DNA from: Dromiciops gliroides | Taxonomy: Eukaryota; Chordata; Mammalia; Microbiotheria; Microbiotheriidae | Assembly: GCF_019393635.1 (NCBI RefSeq) | Contig: NC_057867.1 | Location: 65,475,492 to 65,539,491, forward strand | Reading direction: 5' to 3' | Length of the DNA: 64,000 bases | In this document: one piece after another, positions 32,240-43,074 of the stretch | How positions within the stretch are numbered: position 1 is the first letter of the stretch | Layout of the letters: each line of letters starts with the position of its first letter | Translations under genes and position numbers: made by a program | Notes under the pieces: model-generated | Told to the model about the DNA's origin: nothing | Seen by the model: the letters and a program-made list of their open reading frames with translations, nothing else | Databases searched by the model: none

Positions 32240-32475
32240 AATCTCTGGCTTTTAGGCCAGCCACTGGGAAGTACTTTCCCCTCTCTGGGCCTCTGTTTAC
32301 CCATATAAAGGGCAAGGTTGGAATAGATGATGGCTCTTGTATTCCATGTTCTAAAGTCCTTCTCCATCCTGCTACTCTCTGTTCTAAGGACCCTTGCCAA
32401 ATCTAACATTCTCTGGGGTCTCTTCTAGCTCTAACATACCCCATTCTAGGACTGCTTCTAGCTTACTCCCATCCT
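32240..32475 (+). mobile_element. MIR3-like with expanded tail, + strand
   Basis: CTCTGGGCCTCTGTTTACCC, GGTTGGAATAGATGATGGCT, then TTCTAAAGTCC, TTCTAAGGACC, GGGGTCTCTTCTAGCTCTAA tail copies. Confidence 0.6.
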
Positions 32476-32964
32476 ATGTGTTTTACGTCCCATTGATTCA
32501 CTGATGTGCCAGGTTCTCCCTGACCTTTAAGCCTGGGAGATGCAGAAGCTCTCAGCATCTGGGCTCAAGATGACCTTAAGCTCAGAGGGTCAATGTTTGG
32601 GTGGAGAGAAGCTTGCAAATTATTCCGTATACCCCTCGATGCCCAACCGAAATGGAGCGGGCACCAATCTGGCTAGAGGCAAAGAGTCCCCGCTTCGGCA
32701 AAGTCAGTCACCATCCCCAAGGTTGACTGGGCCATTCCTAAGAGGTCAAGTTATGAACAGGTTGTCTTGGGGTCAGTCTGGGGATAATTCCCTGACTTCC
32801 AGAAAGTCTCAGTCCCATTTGCTCCCACACAACTCAGCCTTGGGATTGGATCTTGGTTACTTTGAGTTTGAATCTGTATTCCTCTCTCCTTGGTATGGTC
32901 TTCTTCGGGGATCTCAGTTTCCTAGTGTTCCCCAGAGGGAGTGGATACCCAAGGGTTTGAGAAG

Positions 32965-33290
32965 GTCCCTTAGAACACAGTCAAGAGCTGAGAGGGACCC
33001 TAGAACAGGCAATGTCAGAGTTGGGAAGGTCCTTAGAACACAGTCAAGAGCTGAGAGGGACCCTAGAACAGGCAATGTCAGAGTTGGGAAGGTCCTTAGA
33101 ACACAGTCAAGAGCTGAGAGGGACCCTAGAACAGGCAATGTCAGAGTTGGGAAGGTCCTTAGAACAGAAAGTCAGGCCTGGGAGGGACTCAGAACAGCAA
33201 GTGTCAGAGGTGAGAGAGATCTTGGAGATCCAGTCCAACTCAGTCAGTTGGCAGTGGAGGAAATTGAGACTTGCCTGCAGAGCCATGCAT
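32965..33290 (-). repeat. 63-bp minisatellite in a MIR3-like tail
   Basis: Three units, 32972-33034, 33035-33097 and 33098-33160, read identically. Each is a dimer of 30- and 33-bp subunits beginning AGAACA. Diverged subunits continue to about 33235, then reversed MIR3 (GATCCAGTCCAACTCAGTC, GAGGAAATTGAGAC). Confidence 0.9.
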
Positions 33291-33570
33291 ACTCTTCCTC
33301 TACTTGGCTCTGGATGCCAAGGGAATAGCAACAGTCACAATGCCCACAATGCCTCTTGAGTCCTTGCCAGCTCTTAATCCGGCTATTTCTTAAAGTCTTA
33401 GGTAAACAATGGGTGTTGGGAGAGAAGGGGGAAGCTGTGCTCTGAGTAAGCCAAGGGATGCCAAGCATTGGAGCTAATGGAGGGCCTCAGCCCAAGCAGA
33501 GAAGTGGGTGCCAGGGAGTGTAGGCCCAACCCCCTTGGAGCCTCAGGTTAGGGAGTACTCTCGACGTCCT
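33290..33570. other. Unique intron DNA
   Basis: No recognisable element. Confidence 0.4.
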
Positions 33571-33735
33571 TGGAAAGGCAGAGTGTGGCAGCCAGACATT
33601 TGTCTGGCTTTGGAGTTGGAAAAACCCGAGGTTGGCTCCTGAAGTCACTTACCTGTCCGAATCTGTCAAATGGATGCAAGTATTGAATATACTCACTACC
33701 AGTCAAGGTTATTGTGGGCAAAGCATCTTAAAGCA
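33570..33735 (+). mobile_element. MIR, + strand, diverged
   Basis: CTGGCTTTGGAGTTGGAAA, AATCTGTCAAATGGATGCAA, CAAGGTTATTGTGGGCAAAG. Confidence 0.55.
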
Positions 33736-33935
33736 CCTACTATGTGCTGGGTTACTATACTAAGCACTTGAGAAATATTATCCCATTTGATCTTCACAAC
33801 CCCATTTTATGGTTGAGGAACCTGAGGAAGATAGCAGTGAAGTGACTTGCCCAGAGTCATACAGCTAGTAAATGTCTGAAGTTGGATTTGAACTCAGGTC
33901 TTCCTGACTCCAGGCCCAGTGACTTCTAATTCCCA
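33728..33935 (-). mobile_element. MIR/Mar-type SINE, minus strand
   Basis: AAAGCACCTACTATGTGCTG, GAAGTGACTTGCCCAGAGTC, ACTCAGGTCTTCCTGACTCC. Confidence 0.8.
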
Positions 33936-33939
33936 TTCT

Positions 33940-34055
33940 GCCATTTACTTGCTGGGTACCCTTGGCCAAGTCCCTTAACCTCTATGGGCATATTCCATAA
34001 AGTGAAGGAAGCAAGGGACAAGGTTGGACTGGGTGATTCCCCCCAGGCCTTCCCA
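33940..34055 (+). mobile_element. MIR fragment, + strand
   Basis: TGCCATTTACTTGCTGGGTA, CTTGGCCAAGTCCCTTAACC. Confidence 0.6.
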
Positions 34056-34765
34056 GCTCCCCCCACTCTGACTCCATGGGGAGGGGTGCAGCAGGGCAGG
34101 AGTGCTGATTGCAGACCTCTCCCCTGCCCTGCCCGCAAAGGGGCAGTTTGGAGCTGGGTGCCTGGCCCTAGCTCAGGCTGGAGCCCCACTTCGCCACTTG
34201 TCACTCCTTGTGCCACCTTCAGTCCCTGCACCACACCCCCCTCCCAGATGCTTGGAGTGGGCCCTGGCTCCCCTGAAAGCTCTGCTAAGGGCTGCCTCTC
34301 TCCCATAATGCCTTCTTCCCACCTCATCACCTGCAGTCAAAATTTGTGGCTGAGAGGGCACCTGAAGCTTACTAGAGGGGTCTTCAGAACTGCCTAACAT
34401 GGACCCCAAAGTACCACTGGATTCCAGTGAAGCACCTTCTAGGAACTGAACTGAATCATCTGTCTCACACAGACATGCGGTTGTGGGAGCTATCCTCCCT
34501 CCTCACCTCTTCCTCTCCTTTCCTCTCCCTCTCCTCCTTCCCCTCCTCTTCCTCCTTCTCTGCTCACTGGTTGCAATCTAATAGGGACAGGCCTTGACAC
34601 CTCAGAACCTTTCCTCCCTCTTTGATTTTTACTTATGATTCCAAATGGAGATAGGGATGGGGCTGGGCCTGAGATTTCCTTGGTATAGGGAACTTCTGGG
34701 TGAGTAAACACCCAAGCCAATGCACCTTCCAGTCTTAGAAATGCCTGCTAGAGCAATGAGAAGAT
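34055..34765. other. Unique intron DNA with pyrimidine tract
   Basis: 34494-34562 is a CTCCTCTTCC-type tract. No gene signal; the ORFs are unrecognised. Confidence 0.45.
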
Positions 34766-34840
34766 AAGTGACTTGCCCAGGGTCACACAGTCAGCATGTA
34801 TTAGGTCTTCCTGGATTCAAAGCCAGCACCCTATTTATTC
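34765..34840 (-). mobile_element. MIR fragment, minus strand
   Basis: AAGTGACTTGCCCAGGGTCA, CACAGTCAGCATG, AGGTCTTCCTGGATTC. Confidence 0.7.
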
Positions 34841-34944
34841 CCCCATGATCCAAACAGCCTAAGAAATGAGAAAGTTGGGTGGATGTTCCTGCAGTCTCTT
34901 TGGTCTCTGGCTTTCTCAGTTCAGTTCCAGGCAGTTGATGAAGA

Positions 34945-35110
34945 TTTATTAGATGCCTGCCCTGGGCAAGTAACTTACCCTCTCAGTGCCCCAGGCAACC
35001 CTGTAGGACTCTAGGGGTTGTACAGAAGATGGCAACTTGTATTGGTAGAAGGACTTTCCTCACCCAGGAGCTCCTCATGACAAAGACATCAAGATTTCCA
35101 TTCCAATCTC
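34945..35110 (+). mobile_element. CORE-SINE with CTCAGTGCCCCAGG tail
   Basis: CCCTGGGCAAGTAACTTACC, CTCAGTGCCCCAGGCAACCC, TATTGGTAGAAGGACTTTCC: same variant as 30488-30690. Confidence 0.6.
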
Positions 35111-35149
35111 TATGCCTTCTGAAAGAGTAATGTCCTGTCACCTAGCTGG

Positions 35150-35765
35150 GAAAGAGCTCTAATGGGGGAAGGGGACCGCTCCATGGAGGGCTGTCACCTG
35201 AGCTGAGTCTGGAAGAAACTCAAGGCTCTTGAGAGCATGAGGTGAGGAGGAAAGACATTCCAGATCTGGGGATACCTAGCATTACACAATAAAGATAGCT
35301 GGGTAGCCCAGTGGATAGTGCACTGGGCCTGAAGTCAGAAAGACCTAAGTTCAAATTTGGCCTCAGACACTCACTCACTGTGTGACCCCGGGCAAGTTAC
35401 ATCACCCTGTTTGCCTCTGTTTCTTCATCTGTAAAATGGGCCAGAGAAGAAGATGGCAAAGCACTCCAGGATCTTTGCCAAGAAAACCCCAAATGGGGTC
35501 ACAGAGAGACGGACACGACTAAAAATGGCTGAACAACAAAAGCATTACACAGAGCGGGAATATGGCAAAGAATCAGTCGGCCAGTTTTCCTAGGATGGAA
35601 AGGAATTGTGGGGGAAGAAGACTGGAGCCTGATTGTGGATGGCTTTAAACACCAGGTGTTGGACTTTGGATTTCATGCTGGAGGCAACATGGACCCAGTG
35701 AAAGCTGGAAAAGTAAAATGGGAGAATTGGGGGCACTGGGAAGATTAGTTTGGCAGCTCCATACA
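35150..35765 (-). mobile_element. L2 LINE, minus strand, split by Mar1
   Basis: CACCTGAGCTGAGTCTGGAA and AAAGACATTCCAGATCTGGG to the left; GGATGGCTTTAAACACCAGG, GACTTTGGATTTCATGCTGG and AAGATTAGTTTGGCAGCTCC to the right. Confidence 0.8.
35289..35540 (+). mobile_element. Mar1 SINE, + strand, nested in L2
   Basis: tRNA-like head, CORE, and RTE-type tail (GCCAAGAAAACCCCAAATGG, GACGGACACGACTAAAAATG, GAACAACAAA). Perfect 11-bp target-site duplication AGCATTACACA (35278-35288, 35541-35551). Confidence 0.95.
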
Positions 35766-35769
35766 TACC

Positions 35770-36085
35770 TCCATATATTCAGACACGTATACATATACAC
35801 CCATCCTGATGCTTCTCTATAGAAATCTCTATCTACCTATCTTGATCTATACGAACGGAGGCAGGGAGACCAACTAAGAGAACACTACTGCTCCCAGTGA
35901 TGAGACCATGGGAAGAAGGGGGCATTTCCAGACTTGGGGAGATAGAGTAGGCAGCATGGGAGATGGGGGTGGAGGAAAGAGAACAGGCAAGGCTGAGCCC
36001 AGGAGATGGGGAGACTTGGTGGGACCTGCAGTGGAAGTAGGGGCAGCTTTGTAGGAGACATATTGGGTTTGAGGTGGCCCGGGAT
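35770..36085. other. Unique intron DNA
   Basis: CATA/TATC-rich at 35760-35860; nothing else recognised. Confidence 0.4.
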
Positions 36086-36155
36086 CAAAGAGAGATTATT
36101 TGTAAAGTGCTTAGGACAGTGCCTGGTGCACAGCTGGTGCTTAATGAATATTTGT
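36085..36155 (+). mobile_element. MIR 3' end, + strand
   Basis: TTTGTAAAGTGCTTAGGACA, GTGCCTGGTGCACAGC, TGCTTAATGAATATTTG. Confidence 0.65.
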
Positions 36156-36439
36156 TCCCTTTCCCCGTCCCTGTGGGAAGTTCAGGTGGAACTATTCAGC
36201 AAACAGTTTGCCAAGCCAGACCAGAGTTGAGCTGGCTAAAGAGATTTGGGACCCATATATCTTCTGTTCTAAGGGCCCTTCTGCTTCTCACATTCTGTGT
36301 TTCTACCACATAACTCTCTGTCTAAACAAAGGAGAAGTAGCATGTACTGGCCCTCAGGGCTTCATCTTGCAAGAAGTGAGATTTGCTTTAAGGCAAAATA
36401 CCCAGAAACAAGAGAACCACTTGTATGTCCTTACTTAGC

Positions 36440-36535
36440 AGAGCGGAAAGAACCATTAGAACATAAAATGTTAAATCTGGAAGGTAACTTCGAAATCATT
36501 TAGTGCGACACCTTCATTTTACAGAAGTTGAAATC
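36440..36535 (-). mobile_element. MIR3-like fragment, minus strand
   Basis: AAATCTGGAAGGTAACTTCG, ACACCTTCATTTTACAGAAG. Confidence 0.55.
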
Positions 36536-36589
36536 TTAAACTTGGCTATTTCAGGCAGACACTTTTTAATGGGTTCCTCTTCTGCTCGA

Positions 36590-36960
36590 GAACCCCAAAT
36601 GGCTCCCTATTGCCTAGCGAATCACATTGGAGCATTTCTGTATGGCTTTCGAGGCCCTAGACAATATGGTCCCACCTACCCGTCAAACCTGATCTCCCCC
36701 TTCCTTCCCACCTTGCAATGTTTGCTTCAGTCAGAGGTGAGGCTCTTTATTGTCTTCCCTGCTAAGCCAAGGTTAAGTACAACCTCCATGCCTTTGTCTT
36801 TCTGTCCTGGGGATTCCTGGAAAGTTTCCCTCTTGTCCTCATCTATGCACATCCAACTCTATCCTTCAAAGCCCAGTTCAAGTGGCCTACTCTTCGTGAG
36901 GCCTCCCCTCCTCCACCACCACTACCATTTCCCAGAATACCTTGAGAATGCTAGCTCTAG
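36590..36960 (+). mobile_element. L2 LINE fragment, + strand
   Basis: AAATGGCTCCCTATTGCCTA, TTCGAGGCCCTAGACAATAT, TTCAAAGCCCAGTTCAAGTG. Confidence 0.75.
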
Positions 36961-37002
36961 CCCTTCCAGCTTTTCCTGTTTTCTGTGGAGGAATGAAGAA
37001 CT

Positions 37003-37085
37003 GAAAAGGCATTTATTAAGCGCTGGGGATACAGATGGGAAAACAGGCCTGGCTTTCGAGGACCTCACCTTCTAACAGGGGAGAA
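37003..37085 (-). mobile_element. L2 LINE 3' end, minus strand
   Basis: AAGGCATTTATTAAGCGCTG, GGGATACAGATGGG, CGAGGACCTCACCTTCTAAC. Confidence 0.7.
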
Positions 37086-37275
37086 CATGACAGAGGAAGT
37101 TGCATCTGCTGGCCAGCTGGAAAGGTTCTGTGGAGTAACCGAGTTCCTCACAGTCAAGAATGATGTCTTTTTAGAGAAGCCTAGAAGTGGACGTGCCTCC
37201 AGTTGGCCCCACAGCCAAAGCAGGGAATCCCTTCCCAGCATCGCCAAGCAGGAGTCTGTGTGCCTCCCATTCTTT

Positions 37276-37385
37276 GTCACTGGCTAGCTGTGTGGCTTTG
37301 GAAAAGTCACTTTCCTCATCTGAGGCTCAGTTTTGTCCATGGGGTTAGAGCCAGTGGTCTGCAAGTTCCCTGTCTCGTTCTCCCT
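37276..37385 (+). mobile_element. MIR3-like fragment, + strand
   Basis: CACTGGCTAGCTGTGTGGCT, TTGGAAAAGTCACTTTCCTC. Confidence 0.6.
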
Positions 37386-38160
37386 CCTGTGATACCGTGT
37401 TTATTCTCTTCTGTCCTGTTGAAGGCCAGGCACACAGCGGGCAGCTCCAAGAGGGAGCCCAGGAGATGCCAAGTCTGAGCCCTGGCCCCTAGCCCTGTTC
37501 TCCACCCCCTCACCCCTCTCGAACTCTTCTCTCCTAGTGTAGGGGTCGAGGAACTGCCCCCTGCTTGGGCTGGAGCTGGGCGCCCCTGTACTCCTGGCTC
37601 CGGGTCCCAGGTGAGCTGCTTTCCGGACCTCAGGCAAGAGCCAGTTCTGGGCTCTGGGCCTGGGCTGTGTAACTCTTTCCCAATGTAAAAACAGGAAACG
37701 TCTCCTTGGTATTGGCAAATGAGGAAACCCAGTAAGAGGGGCCCTGGGCAGCTGCTGTCCCTGCCTTATGTGGCTCCTGGGGGCTGCGGGGGCAGTGGGG
37801 CTGGAGAAATCGGGCCTGGGAGGGTGTATGTTCTCAATTATCTGAGGCCATCCCCACCCCACCCCCTTCAGCCCTGTCTTGACCAGTCATAGGCCAGTCT
37901 GGCCCCTGGCACTGATGTAGAAGCTGGTACAGCCTGAGGGCTTGGCTTGCTATGAGTCATGGACTAGGAGAAGAAAGGGAAGTCTGAGCCATGGGCAGGG
38001 GTATCTCATGGCTGGCCCCGGGGGCTCTTGGTCATGCGTGTCTGAGGGGCCATCTGGTTAGGCCAGCTTGCTTTGGGCAGATGCCGGCTGAGACTGGAAA
38101 GGGAGTTTCCCTGACTGGTCGACTGGAAGCCACACGGCCAAGCTGGCTGGGCTTCTTTTA
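37385..38160. other. Repeat-free GC-rich intron DNA
   Basis: About 0.8 kb with no recognisable repeat. A donor-like CAGGTGAGC occurs near 37610, but no supporting acceptor or recognisable peptide was seen. Confidence 0.4.
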
Positions 38161-38175
38161 GAAACCCTGTCTCCC

Positions 38176-38320
38176 GGGGGCGGCTAGGTGATGCAGTGGA
38201 TAAAGCACCAGCCCTGGATTCAGGAGGACCTGAGTTCAAATCTGGACTCAGACACTTGACACTTACTAGCTGTGTGACCCTGGGCAAGTCACCTAACCCC
38301 CATTGCCCTACACAAAAAAA
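38176..38320 (+). mobile_element. Short marsupial SINE, + strand, young
   Basis: Full length with a perfect 16-bp target-site duplication AGAAACCCTGTCTCCC (38160-38175, 38321-38336). Confidence 0.95.
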
Positions 38321-38466
38321 AGAAACCCTGTCTCCCTACCTCATTCCTGCCTGGACAGTATTTGTCACCTCTTCCTTTCCTCATGGCACATCCCTTCCCA
38401 TCCACCCCCACCCTCTGCTTCTGGGAAGTATGGTACCTCCACCACCCTCCCTTTCCCTGGTCCAAT

Positions 38467-38523
38467 GGACAGAGAAGGTCACAACTGGAAACCATTTTGG
38501 AACAGAGAAGGTCACAGCTGGAA
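38467..38523. repeat. Short tandem duplication
   Basis: ACAGAGAAGGTCACARCTGG occurs twice about 35 bp apart. It resembles the reversed MIR3-tail unit (GGAACAGAGAAGGTCACAGC). Confidence 0.6.
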
Positions 38524-38539
38524 GGAGTCCGGAGTTTCA

Positions 38540-38905
38540 GGTAGGCCAAGGCAGGATAAGCCAGGATGCCAGGTGAAACAGACACAGTGAAAGCACAAGG
38601 GCAGGAGGCATTGCCTCTCCTCACTCAACGCTGTGGCCTATGTGGGGCCTGTGTTCTAGTAGCCCCTTCTCAATATTTGGCTTCCTCAGATATTCCCTGC
38701 TAGAAGTACTGACATAGGCAGTGCCCAATGTAGTCATCCCCAGTACCTCTCAATGCCCTCGGGCAGGTCAATGACACTGCACAGTCCTAGGTGGCTCCCC
38801 TGAATTCCCTCTGATTTGGGCTCTTGCAAAGCCCTATTCTCCCTGCTGTACTAGCAAACAGGCCTATATAGACTAGATGCTCACTCTCCTTGTCTAATTC
38901 CTGTT
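38540..38905. other. Unique intron DNA
   Basis: No recognisable element. Confidence 0.4.
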
Positions 38906-39020
38906 CCATTGCTAGCGAAGTGACCCTGAACAAGTCCCCTACTATCTTGGGGTCTTAGTTTCCAGTAAAATGTGACTGCAGTCCTTAGCCCACTGACTTC
39001 ATGGGGTTGTAGCATTAGAG
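38905..39020 (+). mobile_element. MIR fragment, + strand
   Basis: AGTGACCCTGAACAAGTCCC, TCATGGGGTTGTAGCATTAG. Confidence 0.55.
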
Positions 39021-39710
39021 TTCCTACTGAATCCCAAATTTAGGAACCAGTGAGCAAAGTGCCACATAAACCATCACGTGCCCTAGGAATGGGTATTGTC
39101 TATAGGCTATGACCAACCATTGCCCCATTGGTCTGAACATGCCAAGTGTCCCTTTAATGGAGTAAGGACTGTCCCTCCTGCCCATACCCACCCTTCTGCC
39201 ACCATGCAGAGATTGGTCCATGGGAATTCCCTTTGGCCACCGTGGAGATGGGAAGTGATGACAGGTACCTGAGAGACTTGGGAAGAGGAGGTAGGGATGC
39301 CATGTGGAGACATAAATTACCAGCTTATTTCTTACTTTGGCACCTGGCACTGGCTCCCTCACTTCCTTCCTTTCCTGGAGCAAAGGGGCGTTTGCTCATC
39401 CTTGGGATGAGCCTCAATTTTCAGAATGTGGAGTAGCAGGTCTGGTTTCCCAGTGCATCCCGGGTAGTTAGATGAGGATGATTTCCTTGAACCCCTTTCA
39501 CTGGCTTCTCTTGTTTCCCACCTTCCCCCTTGTCAGAGAGTACCTGTCAAACATTCTGAGTGCCATCTTTGGAGATTAGCTGCTTGGATCTCCAGAGAGC
39601 CCCTTGTAGATGGCCCATCCATCTTCTCCATGAACTGGAGGTGGCAGGATGCCATCTGGCAGTGACCAAACCACATTCTCTCAGCACTTGATAAGTGGCA
39701 ACATGTGAGT
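39020..39710. other. Unique intron DNA
   Basis: No recognisable element. Confidence 0.4.
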
Positions 39711-39905
39711 GGCAAAAGATTTGACTTTGGATGAGACCTGGATTCAAGTCTTGGTTCCAGTGCTTAATATCTGTATGACCTTAGGCAAGTCATCTAACTT
39801 CTTGAAGCCTCAATTTCCTCATCTGCAAAATGGAGATAACTTTTTCACAGCCTACCTCTAAGGGCTGTTGCGAGGGAAATACTTTGTAAACCTTAATAAT
39901 ACTAT
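39710..39905 (+). mobile_element. MIR, + strand
   Basis: GACCTGGATTCAAGTCTTGG, CTTAGGCAAGTCATCTAACT, TTTCCTCATCTGCAAAATGG, ATACTTTGTAAACCTTAATA. Confidence 0.8.
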
Positions 39906-39919
39906 CAAAATGGGAATTT

Positions 39920-40115
39920 GGGAGCTGAAAGAGAGGCTAAAGGCCACTGAGTCTAACCCCAACAAGGAGCCTTCCTATAACGTCCCCTGAGATAAGGAAA
40001 GTGAAGCCCAGAGAGGGCACATCATATGCCCAAGGTAACATAGATTGTACATAGCATAGCTAGAATTCCAACTTAGGACTTTGGACTCCAACTTCAGTAC
40101 TCTTCAACTGCCCCA
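39920..40115 (-). mobile_element. MIR3-like, minus strand
   Basis: CTGAGTCTAACCCCAACAAG, AGTGAAGCCCAGAGAGGGCA. Confidence 0.65.
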
Positions 40116-40404
40116 ACACTGCCTTCAGATAAGGAAACCAACTCCCCAAGGAGCTCCTTAGGTAGGTGGTGGTGGTGGTAGCTGTGGTGGCGGCAGCAGT
40201 AACAGCAACAACACTTGGCTGGGGGGTGGGATGGGGCTGGTTATCTGAAAGGGGCAGAAGCCATCTGAGTTTCCCTTTCAGTTAAAGGTACCACGTTAGT
40301 CCTTCCCGATGGAGTTCATGAGGCAAGCAAGAGAAATCTTCTGTTGAAAAGGGCTAGAGAAGCTATATCTGAGAGGGTGGGAAGGCTCCCAGCTACTGGA
40401 GAGG

Positions 40405-40765
40405 TAGCGGGGCAGGTTGTGAATGGCTATAAAAGTCAGAGAGGATTTTATTTTGGATCCTGGAGGTAATAGGGAGTCCCTGGAGTTTGTGGAGTGGGGG
40501 CAGGGACAATATAATGTGGTCAGACCTGTGCTTTAGGAAGATTACTTTGACAGTTGAGTATAAGAGAGACTGGAGTAGGGAGACACTGGAGTCAGGAAGA
40601 CTGATCAGCTGGGTTATTTCAGTAGGTCCTGCACCTAAATGTGGCCCACTCAGAGGAGAGAAAGGGGGTGCAAACAGTAGATGTTGCAAAGGTCAAATCA
40701 ACAGACTGGCTATGGGGGGGGGGAATGAGACAGCAGTCAAGGATAGCACTGAGGTTGGGAGTGTG
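40405..40765 (-). mobile_element. L2 LINE fragment, minus strand
   Basis: GGATCCTGGAGGTAATAGGG, GACCTGTGCTTTAGGAAGAT, AGATGTTGCAAAGGTCAAAT. Confidence 0.8.
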
Positions 40766-40769
40766 GTTC

Positions 40770-41245
40770 TTCCCCTTGGTAAGTTACCAGTCCTAGTTGC
40801 TACCTTACCTACTCCTGCCCACACAGACACTACCGACCAATGTATGAAATCACCAAGCTCGACGTAGGAAACTCTTGCTGCTTTTTGCCAAGGATATTGA
40901 TAATGGTGACTCCTACTCCTTGCTTAGCCATCTCTGTTTCCAAATTTTCTAAATAAAAAACCAACATATTTCCAGCCCACCAATAGAATTTCATTTCAGA
41001 GACTCTCACCATGCCAATCAAACTGGTTGTCTGCCTCCCTCCGCCACCATACACCACATACACCTTCTCTCTGGACCTGCCTTCCCTCCCAAAGTGCCTT
41101 TCCCTCTCCCCTCTGCCTGGATGAAGCAGACCTTTTTTCTGGGCCTCAGTTCTCCATAGGGACTAAACAGGGGAGCAAAAGTGGCTCCTGCCCAATATAC
41201 TTCTCAGAGACTGGGGAGATAGAAGCCATCAGCCTATGACTCCCA
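40770..41245. other. Unique intron DNA
   Basis: No recognisable element. Confidence 0.4.
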
Positions 41246-41249
41246 AAAG

Positions 41250-41412
41250 AGAGGGAGACAGCATAGGAGAGGGCAAAGAACCTTGAACTTGGGACTCAGA
41301 CGACCTTGGTTCTCCTCTGGCCTCTTCCACTCCTTGTCTGGGTTATCATTGTCCTCCTCTGTCAAATAAGAGGGTGTGTGGCTGATCTCTAAGTTTTCTT
41401 CATGCTCTAACA
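41250..41412 (+). mobile_element. MIR3-like, + strand
   Basis: ACTTGGGACTCAGACGACCT, GTGGCTGATCTCTAAG, ATGCTCTAACAC tail. A diverged trace continues to 41590. Confidence 0.5.
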
Positions 41413-41679
41413 CACCATGAACCTGGGAGCCCATGCAGTAAGTAAAGCGGAGTGAAGAGAGGACTATAGAGAAGCAGACTCAGAGTCCGGGGAATCTGAG
41501 TTCTGTGAAGCCCAGATGACACCTGAGGCAAGCTCTGGGCCTCACTGAATTCCTTTATGAACTGTAGAGGATGCTTGGACTCCCTCCCTACAGCACGTAG
41601 CTTCAAGGAGGGAGGGAAACATTTGTAAACTGGAAAGTACCGGAGAACTGACTTGGTGTTATGGTTATGGGATTTCACC

Positions 41680-42070
41680 TTTTTCTTCCCTAAGTCAGGA
41701 GCTGCTGGGATCAGCCCTGTGCAGGGCGGATTAACCAGCTGCAGGTAACCCCAAGCCAGGACCTGGGCTGGGCTTTGGGTTGTTTGTCTTGGGGATTTGG
41801 GGCCCTGTTCTCATCATGCCAGCCCCACCAGCCCTGAATGCAAGCATAATGACAGTTGTTGAAAAATGCCTCCCCTGTCAATTATCCAGCTCCAAGACAG
41901 CCCCTGGGAGGTGTTCTTGCACGCCCACCTCGTCAGACATGCTTCTTGCTCTTGCAGGCCAGGCCTCACCCTGCCCAAGCCTAGCCCCTGGCCTTCCCCC
42001 CCCCAACCTCCTGCCATTGCTTTTAAAGGATTATTCTGGGAGCCACGAGCAGTGAGGCATCAGCTTTAAG
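41680..42070. other. Repeat-free island, candidate regulatory DNA
   Basis: Contains GGATTA (41728-41733), CAGCTG (41736-41741), TGACAG and CAATTATCC (41879-41887), motifs typical of OTX/PITX, bHLH, MEIS and homeodomain sites, in about 390 bp without interspersed repeats. Function is inference. Confidence 0.3.
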
Positions 42071-42119
42071 GTGGCCTGGAATAGAGTTCAATAGCATCCT
42101 GACGTTTCTTGGCCTGGCG

Positions 42120-42510
42120 CAGGGTCTGAGTCCTGGCTAGACATCAGAAGATGTGGGTTCAAGTTCCGACTCCACCATTTACTTATGGGGATGTTCTTCT
42201 CTTGGGGGCCTCAGTTTCTTCCTCAGTAAAATGGATGGATTGGACTAGATGATCTGAGGTCCCTCCCAGACCTGACATTCCTGGTTCTAAGATTGCCTTC
42301 CCCTCTGACATACCATATTCTCAGTTCCCTTCGATGCTGACATTCCACATTTTAGGGTCCCTTCCAGTTTTGACGTTTTCCGTCCTCAGGTCCCTCTTAG
42401 TCATGACATTCCACGTTCCTAGCTCCCCCTCGCCTCAGACAGTCCCGGTTCTAAGCTCCTCTCACTGCTGCCATTCCTCATTCTAAGGTCCCTTCCAGCT
42501 CCACCTGTGG
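42120..42510 (+). mobile_element. MIR3-like with about eight tail copies, + strand
   Basis: Body GTGGGTTCAAGTTCCGACTC, CCTCAGTTTCTTCCTCAGTA, GGACTAGATGATCTGAGG. From 42258 a diverged unit of 32-33 bp (GGTCCCTYCCAG..TGACATTCC..TTCTAA) repeats about eight times to 42507. Confidence 0.85.
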
Positions 42511-42945
42511 CTGATTCAGTGTGTGTATGCTTCCCTGGTTGGGGCCCACCTGGAGAGATTTGCCATTCAGCCACAGCCATTGGCTTTGGGTTTTCTGCAG
42601 AGTCCCAGAGCAAGTGACTTCTCTTCCCTGTGGCATGTGGGCACCCAAGGGCATTCTTTGCTCTGCTTTTCAGGATCCCTCTTGGCATACTTTGTACCTC
42701 CCGGTGGGGTTCACCAGCTCTTGGGTTCCCTTAACTACACGCCCCTCGAACTAGGTCACCTGCTGAAACAGGCCCAGAGCCAGGAGTCTGTGCTTAGACT
42801 GACCGAAAGGGTCTTGATTTATCCTGAGAAGGGGAACTCCTAGGCTTAGCAATTGATTTTGCCCTTGGGCCATACCATGCCCACCCAACCCAAGCCTCTC
42901 ATTCTCCCTCCTACTTAGATTTCCTTCCCCCCAAAAAAACCCTCA
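42510..42945. other. Unique intron DNA
   Basis: No recognisable element. Confidence 0.4.
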
Positions 42946-42954
42946 TAGAAACAA

Positions 42955-43055
42955 GCTCACAGCTAGAGGTTCAGACCTCTCATTTTACAGATGAACAAAC
43001 TGAGGCCCAGATAAGTGACTTACACAAGGGTACACAGTTGGTAGGCCACATCATT
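42955..43055 (-). mobile_element. MIR fragment, minus strand
   Basis: CATTTTACAGATGAACAAAC, TGAGGCCCAGATAAGTGACT. Confidence 0.75.
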
Positions 43056-43074
43056 TGAAGGAACCGGGGGAAAC

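Noticed and set aside
37538..37620. Possible cryptic exon before CAGGTGAGC
   Set aside because: No matching acceptor or recognisable peptide; a lone donor-like string is expected by chance.
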